A stretch of DNA of 64,000 bases from Micractinium sp. NFX-FRZ. Taxonomy: Eukaryota > Chlorophyta > Trebouxiophyceae > Chlorellales > Chlorellaceae. The translations under genes were made by a program, and so were the position numbers. Positions 56,774-64,000 of this stretch are shown piece by piece; the first letter of the stretch is position 1, and each line of letters begins with the position of its first letter. The notes below the pieces were generated by a model, which was not told the origin of the DNA, ran no database searches, and saw nothing but the letters and a program-made list of their open reading frames with translations. Where the stretch lies: positions 30,832 through 94,831 of the forward strand of contig JAPTJF010000234.1 of assembly GCA_029339195.1 (NCBI GenBank), given 5' to 3'.

Positions 56774-58131
56774 GTGGCGCCGGCCTGATGCCGCCGTGGC
56801 GACGCTGCTGCCACCGCCGCCGCAGGCTGCTCCTCCCGCTGCTCCCGCTTCACGCCCCCTGGGGGCAGCTCAATGATGGCGCTGATGCGCGACTGCTTGC
56901 CGGGCCGCCGGCCGCCCTTGCGGTGCTGCTGCCCCTCCTCCTCAGCCTCCTGCTCAGCCTGCTGCGCACGCTGCCGCCGCGTAAGCATGCGCGGCTCACT
57001 GCCGCCGCTCTCCTGCAGCGGCGACTGCCGCCGGGTGCTGCGCCGACGCCCCGCGCGGCCGGTGGAGGGAGGCATGGCGTGGTCGTCAACAGCCGCCCCC
57101 TCCTCCTCCACTGCTGCTGCCTCCTCCTCCTCGTGCTGCTGCTCCTCTGCGCCCTCCTCTGCCAGCGGGTCTGCCTCCCCAGGCGGAAGGGACTGCTGGC
57201 GCCGGCTGGTGCGGCGGCCCCTGCCGCGCATGGGCGCCTGCCGCCGCTGCTGCGTCGCCTGCGCCTGCACAGCCGCCTCCTCCTCGTCCTCCTCCTCCTC
57301 TTCCGCCGCCTCCATGTCTGCCTCCTCAGCCTGCGGCTGCACCTGCGGCGACTGCTGCGGCGGTGACGCCTGCGCGGCCGCTGCCCCAGCCGGTGCCTGT
57401 TGGGTGCTGGGCGCCTGCTGCGCCTGCAGAGGGAGAGGCATGAAGCAATGGTACTGAGTCGCACAGGGGCGCAGCCACGCTGAGGATCGCAGCGCCCAGG
57501 CAGGCTGTCCAGCCGCAGTACCAGCCACAGTACCAGCCACCGCAACCTTCCCTTCCGAGAAGCATCACCCCTCTCCCCGCATACAAGCCTGCCCTACACC
57601 ACATACCTGCTGCGCCGCCTCCTGCACCCTCAGCATGATCTTGCGGGCAACGCTGGGCTGCACGCCCGTCGTCACCAGCAGCGGCTCATCCGCCGACAGC
57701 AGCGTGTCCCCGTCAAACAGCTCGCCGCGCTCGTGCCACACCTTGATCACCTGCAAATGAAGCGAGGAGCGCGGCGTCAGGTTGGTTTTCAGAGCAGAGC
57801 GAGGGCACAGCGTAGCCGGGGGGTTAGGGCAGGAGGCGAGGCGGGCAGAGGGCCAGCGTCGTGCAAGGCGGCGGCGGTGGTGGCGGCGGCCGCGGCGAGG
57901 ATAACCTATTGCAACCCAGCTCACAGCCGATCAGCATGTTGTGTGATTCGACCTCGCACAGCGGCATTGTCAGCAGTGGCTGGCAGCAAGCGAAAAGCCT
58001 TCATTTCGACTCACGTTGGACGCGTACTCGGCAGGCAGCCAGGCGCCCAAAAGCGCCTCTACATCCTCCCGAGATGACTCCTGAGTCAGCTGGAGCGGCG
58101 GCCGAGAGGCCGCGCGCTTCCGGGGCGGCAT
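45165..58131 (-). CDS. SNF2-family helicase-like ATPase with SAM-like N-terminus
   Basis: 35 exons (1264 aa). 5' exons: 58131-58015, 57750-57607, 57423-56690, 56308-56230, 55932-55844, 55630-55536, 55366-55266, 54925-54839, 54661-54605, 54409-54314, 54010-53951, 53785-53726, 53507-53356, 53194-53101, 52814-52722; then 52325-52217, 51929-51817, 51596-51485, 51147-51078, 50935-50821, 50522-50470, 50231-50095, 49727-49633, 49427-49338, 49144-49100, 48862-48790, 48426-48328, 48077-47992, 47700-47617, 47453-47387, 47018-46949, 46727-46643, 46047-45981, 45668-45603, 45265-45165. Residues about 12-85 look SAM-like; about 88-330 are acidic/Gln/Arg low complexity. ATPase motifs: VGMGKT (761-766), GTLIVVPTAIVNQW, VIVDESQ (motif II, D887), WLLTGTP, GEKVVIFSEF, RAGGAGVTLT, GRCNRLGQTVSVKVTRLV (R1191, R1194). 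It resembles the Rad5/SHPRH side of SNF2 but no RING finger is visible. Probably nuclear chromatin remodelling or repair. Exons 3, 4 and 31 end at GC donors. Confidence 0.88.
46200..46690. repeat. degenerate copies of the exon 32 donor edge (SNF2 gene)
   Basis: The exon edge CTCCTCAAAGGTGGGGTTCAGCAGG (minus-strand exon; shown from 46647) is echoed as CTTCTCCACCGTAAAGTTCAGCA near 46209 and as CTCTCCAAAGTAAAGTTCATCAG near 46366. Both copies are closer to each other than to the exon. Confidence 0.65.
47159..47410. repeat. duplicate of the exon 30 donor edge (SNF2 gene)
   Basis: ACTTGGAGCTGCCCATCAGG occurs at 47159 and at 47390 (true exon 30), 231 bp apart, about twice the usual unit. Confidence 0.8.
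47745..47835. repeat. interstitial telomeric repeat flanked by a 27-bp direct repeat
   Basis: A TTTAGG-type tract (TTTAGGCTTAGGATAAGGG, then TTTTAGGGTTTAGGG; 47772-47808) sits in an intron of the SNF2 gene. It is bracketed by a perfect direct repeat that begins TGGGCGGAAGGATGTGGCCA, at 47745-47771 and 47809-47835. Confidence 0.9.
49590..49628. repeat. (GCGCA)n pentamer microsatellite at a splice donor
   Basis: About seven GCGCA/CGCAG units end at the GTGAGC donor of SNF2 exon 23 on the minus strand, so the intron begins with the repeat. Confidence 0.8.
49718..49810. repeat. duplicate of the exon 23 acceptor edge (SNF2 gene)
   Basis: CATGCTGTCCACTG occurs at 49718 (true exon edge) and 49794, 76 bp apart. 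Confidence 0.75.
49983..50115. repeat. duplicate of the exon 22 donor edge (SNF2 gene)
   Basis: ACTCACGGTTGTTGTCG(G/T)TGTCGGGCGTGC occurs at 49981 and 50089 (108 bp apart). Both contain a GTGAGT donor on the minus strand; the copy at 50089 is used. Confidence 0.9.
51700..52040. repeat. copies of both edges of exon 17 (SNF2 gene)
   Basis: Donor side: CCCAGC(C/T)GGCGCCGCC at about 51829 (true) and 51718, 111 bp apart. Acceptor side: CAGTAC(A/G)GCTCTG at 51920 (true) and 52018, 98 bp apart. Confidence 0.75.
52300..52585. repeat. three tandem copies of the exon 16 acceptor edge (SNF2 gene)
   Basis: GCTGCAC(C/T)GCAGACAGCTGC occurs at about 52310 (true) and 52423 (113 bp). GGCACGCTGCA recurs at 52305 and 52551 (246 bp, two units). 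Confidence 0.8.
55465..55499. repeat. (CT)n microsatellite
   Basis: Long CT run in intron 6 of the SNF2 gene; on the coding strand it reads (AG)n. Confidence 0.85.
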
Positions 58132-58351
58132 GGTGGCGCCCCTGCTGCAGGCCGGCTTAAAAGTGCTCAGGCGCTCCTGCGTGCAGGATAGGGACGCTGG
58201 TAGCGCGCTGATGCCGGTTGATCGCAGGGACAGGTAAGGAAGGCCCTGCATTCGAGTTGAATATTTGAGCCTGCGCGCTTTCCACCTTCGGCGGGAGGGC
58301 GAGGCAGCCACGAGCAGGCAGGGCCAGGCAGGCTCCCAGGCAAGGTAAGGT

Positions 58352-58356
58352 TTACA
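58352..58356 (-). terminator. TGTAA poly(A)-type signal
   Basis: TTACA on the plus strand, about 76 nt after the stop of the methyltransferase-ankyrin gene and 221 bp before the SNF2 start codon. Confidence 0.5.
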
Positions 58357-58431
58357 AAGCTTCTGCAGCCTTGCAGCATAAAGGAAGCGATACAGATTTC
58401 AAACAGGTGGTTCGACGCCTAATGAGAGCCT

Positions 58432-61400
58432 TCACTCGCTGCCACCGTCTTGCAGAAATGCAACGCACGCCGGCCGCCGCCACTCCCGCGCCTCCTGCAG
58501 CGGCGTCCACCCGCGCCCGCCACACGCGGCGCCCAGGTCGCCGCCGTGCCGCTGCAGCACCGTCAGCACCCCCGGATGGCCCCACTGGGCTGCCAGGTGG
58601 GCAGGTGCCACCTGGCGATCACAGGCTGAGCGCTGGTTGGGGTCTGCAAGGGAAGGTAGGGGGAGGGCGGGGGCAGTGGGAAAGGCGTTGTGGAACAGAA
58701 ACACGTGTGGCTGACTCATCATGCTCATCCCGCCGTTGCTCAGATCAGCCAACCTCAAACCTGACTTTCCACGATACGAACAACAAATTATCTAACCCGT
58801 CCAGTCTCACCTGCCCCTGCCACCAGCAGCAGCTCCGCCACGCCCGCCACGCCCCACTGCGCCGCCAGGTGCAGCGCCGCCCGCCCAGCAGCATCGTGCA
58901 GCGACAAGTGGCGGTGCAGGATGCTGGTGCTGGCGCCACCGCTGCTGTCTGTGCCAGCTGTGCCGCCACCGGCGCTGCCCATTTTGCCTCCCTGCTGCTC
59001 CTCCTGCTGCTCCTGCTGCTCTGCTTGCAGCCCTACCCTGCTCCCTGCCAGGTGCTGCAGCAGGGCTGCCACCGCTGCCTCATGCCCAAACTGCGAGGCA
59101 TACATGAGCGGGGTCTGCCCCGCCGCCGACCGCTGCCACGGGTCTGCCCCCGCGGCCAGCAGGCGGCGCAGCACGGCCGTGTGGTTGCGTGCCGCGGCGC
59201 GGTGCAGGGCTGCCATGCCGCTGCCATCTGCTGCCACCGCTGGGTCTGCCCCCAGCTCGAGCAGCGCTTGCACGGCCGCCTCCCGCCCATAGCCTGCACA
59301 GCGGGAGCATGGCAGCGCAGGGGAGCAGCGGGAACCATAAATGCGCGGCATCCAGTCATCTGTGGTCCAGGGACAATGCAGGCAAAATCTGCCCTGCTGT
59401 CGCGGCTGCACCAGCCACAGGGCGGAGCCTAGCAAGAGGCCAGCGCTGCCCCCACCACCCTGCCTCCGTGTGCAATGCCACCATCCAGCCTGCACACCTG
59501 CTGCAAACTGCAGGGGTGTCTGCCTCTTGCGGTCGCCGGCATTCAAGTCTCCCCCAGCAGCCGCATACTCCCGAATGGCGCATGCATCTCCAAGCCAGGC
59601 GGCCCTGAGGCAGGGGCAGACAGGGTGTGCAGCGCAGGGGCCGGCAGGGTGGAGTGCTGCAGCAGTGAGAGGGCGCAGCGCAGCGCAGCAGCAGCAGCAG
59701 CAGCAGCAGGGGAGTGCGCTGCACAGCAAGGATCCACAGGCGCCTCAATCCGTCTGGTTCTCCGGCCCCTAGAGCAGCAGGTATTCGTGCGCCAGCATGG
59801 CCTACCCCAGCCCTTACCTCCACACGTCAATGTCTGTCCCCACAGCAGCCCCACGCTGCTGGCTGTACTTCATGCCCCGCCACTGCACTGCCGCCGGCGT
59901 ACTGCCACCCTCTGGTGGCCCCTCCTCCCCCTGCCGCTCCGCCGCTTGCTCTGCCTGTTGCCACTGCTGCGCTGGCGCCATCTCACGCCCCTGCTCCGCT
60001 TCCTGGCACGCCAGCTGGTACACAGGCACCTCGCTGGCAGCGGCAGCCTGCACCGCAGCCAAGACAACTGCCTGCCTGCTGCTGCTGCTGCTGCTGCTGC
60101 ACGGGCTGCCATCTGCCTCTCCAGCGCCGCGCTCCTCACGCTGAAAGAGCGCTATGGCCCGGGGGTAGCCGCCCTGCCGGGATTCGGGCAGGAAGTGGAG
60201 GAGGCACAGGCTGTGCGCCGCCCCCGCCTCTGCCAGCTGCCGCTGCTGGCTGCCTTTATCCTGGCCGTGCTCCTGGCAGGGCATCCAGGCCAGCAGGCGC
60301 CCGCCAGGCACCAGCACGTGTGCCGAAAGACGCAGCAGGAGGCCCAGGAGTCTCTGCCACTCCTCCGCCGCCTCCCCTGCTGCCTCCGCCGCCTTTGCTG
60401 TCGCCTGAGCTGCTCCCGCGCCGCCGTCAGCCTCACTGCTGCCACTGCTGCCATGCTCCGTGCTGCATGTAACGTTATCCACTGCCGCCAAGCTGCCTGC
60501 CTGACATCCGTCGGCAGCCACGGTAGTGCGGTACCCGTACGGCAGATCGGTAAGTATTGCGTCCACCGAAGCTGCCGGCAGCAGCTGCTCCAACGCAGCT
60601 GCATCCGCATGCATCAACATGCAGCCAGTGCTGGTCGCCTGCTGGTCGTTGCCGCCGCTACCACTGCTATCTTTGCAGTGCGGGCTGCCACTGCTGCCAC
60701 TGCCGCCTGTCACGCTGCCACTGCCCACAACGCCTTGCGCTCCACCGCTGCCGCCGTTGCTATTGCCGGCTCCATGCCCAAAGTGTGTGGGATCCACGTC
60801 ACAGCCCAGCGCCAGCGCCGCGCCCTGCTGCAGCGCCGCCAGCAGCAGGCTGCCCGTGCCACAAAAGGGGTCCAGCACCAGGCTGCCAGGCTGGACGCCT
60901 GCCAGGCTGGCGCTCAGCGCCGCCAGCTCAGGCTGCATGGCGGTGGGGCCCAGCTGCCGCATGGCTGCCGCCGCTGCTGCTGACGTGGCGGGTGCACCCG
61001 CTGCCAGCTCAAGCCCAATCAGCACTGGCTCTGCCAGCTGGGCGGCACAAGCTTTCAGCCCCTGCCCCAGCCCCTGCTCTTCCCCCGCCTGCTGCCCCTC
61101 TGCCTGCTGCTGCTGTATGCACCACAGGGGCGGCTGACCGGCGGCAGGCTGTGTGCCCAGCCCCAGCTGCTGCAGGCGGCGCCGCATGAAGCGCTCAATT
61201 GGGCCCCGTGCTGCTATGCCAATGCTCAGCACACGCAGTGGGTGCTGCGCTGCCGTGCCTGGCGCCAGCTGCTGGGCCGCCGCCGCTGCTGCCTCCTCGA
61301 GCGTCGCTGCGGCTGCCAGCGGCTGAATGGCTGCAGTCAGCAGCGTGCACTTTCGGGCTGCCTCCAGCACCAAGGGCAGCACAGCTGGCTGCTGCTCTGG

Positions 61401-61634
61401 CGGGCAGGCGAGCCGCGCAGTCATGCCGCCGCCCACGAGCGGAGACACCGCCAGCGGTGGCGACACCTGAGCAGCTGCGGCTGCTGCGGTAGTTCCATGT
61501 GCTACCTTCAATGTTGCGCAGTGACGCTCCAGCTCTGGCACGCACATGGGCCGCAGCTCCCTCACCAAGCGGCTGGGCGCCCACAGTAACAAAGGAGGGT
61601 GCCTGCCGGGCATGGTGGTTTCGTGATCGGTCAT
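58432..61634 (-). CDS. TRM11-like RNA methyltransferase fused to ankyrin repeats
   Basis: Four exons: 61634-59818, 59604-59498, 59293-58811, 58643-58432 (872 aa). Exon 1 alone encodes the methyltransferase: PTAMQPELAALSASLAGVQP leads into SAM-binding motif I DPFCGTGSLL (255-264), an acidic loop residue near CDVD, and motif IV LTDLPYGYRT (D363), as in TRM11-type tRNA (guanine-N2) methyltransferases. Read straight through, exon 1 would stop at GTGTGGAGGTAA, but that stop sits inside a strong AG|GTAAGG donor, and splicing to the acceptor at 59605 restores the frame as DVWRAAWLGDACAIREYAA, the start of an ankyrin block. Five to six ankyrin units follow (QTPLQFAAG, AALHRAAARNHTAVLRRLLA, QTPLMYASQFGHEAAVAALL, RAALHLAAQWGVAGVAELLL, PAHLAAQWGHPGVLTVLQRH, WTPLQEAREW). 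No independent start codon exists for an ankyrin-only gene. Confidence 0.85.
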
Positions 61635-61806
61635 TGGGATAATGCTGAGGCTCTGGCGGATGCATGCAGGGGCTGTATTGCTTCAATTGCAAGAATGTCG
61701 GGACGTGCTGGGCGCGGCGAGCTCCTGCCGCCACGCCGGTGGGGAAAGGAGCGCGCCGCATAAGCAATTACATCCGATTGATCGTAGCAATTGATTTGAA
61801 GCAAAC
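61635..61806. promoter_or_regulatory. 172-bp bidirectional promoter
   Basis: Separates the divergent start codons of the methyltransferase-ankyrin and TcdA-like genes. It is locally AT-richer around 61765-61806. No clear TATA box; assignment is from gene layout. Confidence 0.5.
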
Positions 61807-63663
61807 ATGGACGGCCGAGTGGGCCATGCCGCTGCAGCCTTTGCGGCAGGTGCCGCACTGGGCGCCGGGGCTCTGCTGCTGTACACGCGCAGCCAAAACA
61901 TGGCAGCAGCTGCCGCGGCAGCAGGCAGAGGTGGATTGCAGCAAGACGGCCAGGCGGCTGGAGCTCCGCCGCCTGCCGCCGCTGCCGCCAACGGCACGTC
62001 TTCCTCTGGTTTTGACATGTCTCAGTTCGACCAGGATGAGATATTGGAGGAGCAGCTGACTCGCAACGTGCAGTTCTTCGGGATGGAGGCACAGCGGCGC
62101 ATTGGCAGCGCGTTCGTTGTGGTGGTGGGACTCGGGGTGAGCGGGGCGGGTGGGCCGACGGTGCACATGTGGCCAGTGCGGGGTTGCAATGCTGATGCTC
62201 CTGATGGTAATGACTTCAATAATGAATGGTGCAGGCTCAGAGATCTGCAGCTGTACCCTGCTGCCAGAGCTCTGGCAGCGCCCTTGCTGCTGGCCACCCA
62301 CCCTGGACTGCACGTTCCCACTCGACTTGCCCGCCTGCCTGGCCTGCAGGGCGTGGGGTCGCACGCGGCTCACCTGCTGCTGCGGTCGGGCGTGGGGCGG
62401 CTGCGGCTCATCGATTTTGACCAGGTGAGGCGTGGTGTGGGGCTTGAGGCTGTGGCATTCGCTTGGGACTTCCATACGTATGCATTGCGGCTTTGAGAAA
62501 GTACAAAGTAGGAGAAAGTGTGTGTATCAGGGGCCAGGAGCTGGGAGGGGAGCGCTGCCAAGTGGAACCCGCCCTTGTTGCCTTTCCAACGCCCCACACC
62601 CTCGTCCCTACTCCCGCCCACCCCTCGTCCCCCTCTCCTGGCCTGATACCCCCCATCACCACAGGTCACCCTCTCCTCGCTCAACCGGCACTGCCTGGCC
62701 ACCCGTGCCGACGTGGGTATACCCAAGGCCACCTGCCTGGCGCGGCACTTCAAGGGTGTGTGGGGCGGGCAGGCGGGCGAGGGCTGGGGATCGGGACAGG
62801 CAATGGTGTTCGGCACTGGAACACTGCCCTTGGGGGAGCAGTGCCTCTTCTTGCCTTGCACCGCCACCAAACGGCGAGCCACTGTCAGCCTCTGTAAGCC
62901 CCATGTCAGGGCAGCCAGGGAGCAGCTGACATCAGCCCCTGTCAGCCTCTGTAAGCCCCATGTCAGGGCAGCCAGGGAGCAGCTGACATAAGCACTGTAA
63001 GCCTCTGTAAGCCCCATGTCAGGGTAGCCAGGGAGCAGCTGACATAAGCCACTGTCAGCCTCTGTAAGCCCCACGTCAAGTGTCAGCCCTCCCCTCACCC
63101 TCTGTCAACCCTCCCCACTTCCCTCCCCGCACCCCGTGCAGACATTGTGCCCGAGGCCCGTGTGGAGGCCGTGGTTGAGATGTACACGGCAGAGGGGGAG
63201 GAGGCGCTGCTGGGGGGGTCACCCGACTTTGTGCTGGATGCGATAGACAACATCGACACAAAGGTGGGGACACTTGATACACGTGCACTAGTTAGTTATT
63301 TACGTTGATTAGTCACGCTGGGGGGGTCCCCCCGGTGTGTCACGCTTGGCAAGGTGGGGACACACGGTGGAATGGCGGCAGTTTTGGGAGGTGGCGGTCT
63401 GGGTTGGTCAGTTGCTAGGGCTTCGTTCAGCACCCGAGTAAGCAGGGGAGGGGATGGGGCCGTGGCGTGTGCCCGCCCCGCCCACGCACCCACAACGCCC
63501 CACATCCCCCTGCGCAGGTGGCGCTGCTTGCGGCCTGCCAGCGGCGCGGCATACCTGTGCTGTGCGTGGCGGGTGCGGGTGCCAAGGCCGACCCCACCCG
63601 CCTGAGCATCCTGGATGTCGCAGAGTCGGTGGCAGACCCGCTGGCGCGCGCGGTGCGCCACCG
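61807..63663 (+). CDS. TcdA-like tRNA threonylcarbamoyladenosine dehydratase (E1-like), partial
   Basis: Five exons resolved: 61807-62136, 62350-62424, 62665-62755, 63142-63263, 63518-63663; the gene continues. An N-terminal membrane anchor (AAAFAAGAALGAGALLLYTR) recalls yeast Tcd1/Tcd2 of the mitochondrial outer membrane. An Ala/Gly linker precedes FDQDEILEEQLTRNVQFFG. The ThiF/E1 nucleotide-binding core is VVVVGLGGVGSHAAHLLLRS, then RLRLIDFDQVTLSSLNRH, VGIPKA, DFVLDAIDNIDTK, and the TcdA-specific VAGAGAKADPTRL and ADPLARAVRHR. TcdA uses ATP to cyclise t6A37 of tRNAs to ct6A. Beyond 63663, the stretch 63860-63910 reads PFMPIVLSTEKPPRTVLRLA in one frame, matching the expected next exon, but I could not join it in phase. 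The gene then meets a poly-C run. Confidence 0.87.
62887..63072. repeat. 57-bp tandem repeat, about 3.3 units
   Basis: AGCCTCTGTAAGCCCCATGT recurs at 62887, 62944, 63000 and 63057 (the last with one change), units 56-57 bp, inside intron 3 of the TcdA-like gene. Units differ by only a few bases, so the array is recent. Confidence 0.9.
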
Positions 63664-63928
63664 GTGAGTGCAGTGTGGCGCAACGCCTGGCTGAGAAAGC
63701 ATGGGCACTAGCGGGGGCGTGCTGGCAGGAGATGCAGCACCCCTCCTGCCCCCTGACACCAGGCTGACCTGCCCCTCCTGCCCCTTCTGCCCCACCCACC
63801 GCACCCCTGCTCCCCCATGCCCCAACCCCCACCCACGGCGGAGGGACCATGGCAGCCCTTTATGCCCATCGTTCTGAGCACGGAGAAGCCACCTCGCACT
63901 GTGCTGAGATTAGCTGTTCCCCCCCGCG

Positions 63929-64000
<72 letters not shown>
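63929..64000. repeat. 72-nt poly-C homopolymer at the window end
   Basis: Uninterrupted C from 63929 to the last base, within the TcdA-like gene. More likely an assembly or sequencing artefact than biology. Confidence 0.9.

Noticed and set aside
56622..57366. Plus-strand Leu/Arg/Ser-rich ORFs over SNF2 exon 3
   Set aside because: They are complements of the Glu/Gln/Ala-rich low-complexity coding sequence of SNF2 exon 3 on the other strand.
58788..59729. Separate ankyrin-repeat gene
   Set aside because: No in-frame ATG exists upstream of the first ankyrin exon, while splicing from the methyltransferase exon restores the frame exactly.
63929..64000. Chromosome end or telomere
   Set aside because: The tract is pure C with no TTTAGGG periodicity, and it interrupts a gene.
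1..64000. tRNA genes, rRNA, CRISPR arrays, bacterial insertion sequences
   Set aside because: None seen by eye. Short tRNA genes could be missed without a covariance-model scan; a tRNAscan-type run would settle it.

Overview
The window reads as nuclear DNA of a green alga, most likely a Trebouxiophyte of the Chlorella/Micractinium type (inference). Directly visible support: very high GC; intron-dense genes with short exons; donors mostly GTGAGN, GTGGGN or GTGCGN and acceptors mostly CTGCAG; TGTAA poly(A)-type signals behind several stops; internal TTTAGGG-type telomeric repeats. The green-algal families found (ATG101, A20/AN1 protein, FAS1 proteins, a prolyl-tRNA synthetase relative) fit this. 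I see no bacterial operon, CRISPR array, rRNA or tRNA.

I rebuilt 15 genes by hand from splice sites and reading phase. In the 13 for which every exon was placed, the exon lengths sum to whole codons and every junction is in phase. Left to right: a small secreted Cys-rich protein (711-2021 +); two tandem FAS1 paralogues with matching gene structure (2718-4985 - and 5984-9425 -); a classical protein tyrosine phosphatase (10319-14234 -); ATG101 (14366-16689 -); an A20/AN1 zinc-finger protein (18060-19336 +); an Ala-rich unknown (21549-22289 -, tentative); a coiled-coil unknown (22587-23650 +); a PLAT-PP2C fusion phosphatase (24395-29629 -); an SLC1-type transporter (30071-35178 +); a BTB-domain protein (35913-37635 -); a degenerate prolyl-tRNA synthetase relative (39335-44268 +); a 35-exon SNF2 protein (45165-58131 -); a TRM11-like methyltransferase fused to ankyrin repeats (58432-61634 -); and the 5' part of a TcdA/E1-like enzyme (61807 to beyond 63663, +), which runs into a 72-nt poly-C tract at the window end.

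Genes are arranged largely as divergent pairs with shared short promoters (methyltransferase/TcdA 172 bp apart, PP2C/SLC1 441 bp, ATG101/A20-AN1, BTB/ProRS-like) and convergent pairs with close 3' ends. There is no pathway clustering; they look like housekeeping, signalling and cell-surface genes that happen to be neighbours.

The most striking structure is not a gene. In at least six genes the introns hold degenerate tandem copies of the adjacent exon edge, splice site included, commonly with a unit of about 105-125 bp. This looks like a genome-wide tandem-duplication process that lengthens introns and could create new ones. Next to it are two internal telomeric-repeat insertions, each flanked by a perfect 19-27 bp direct repeat, four GC-AG introns, and several unusual domain fusions or pseudoenzyme-like genes.
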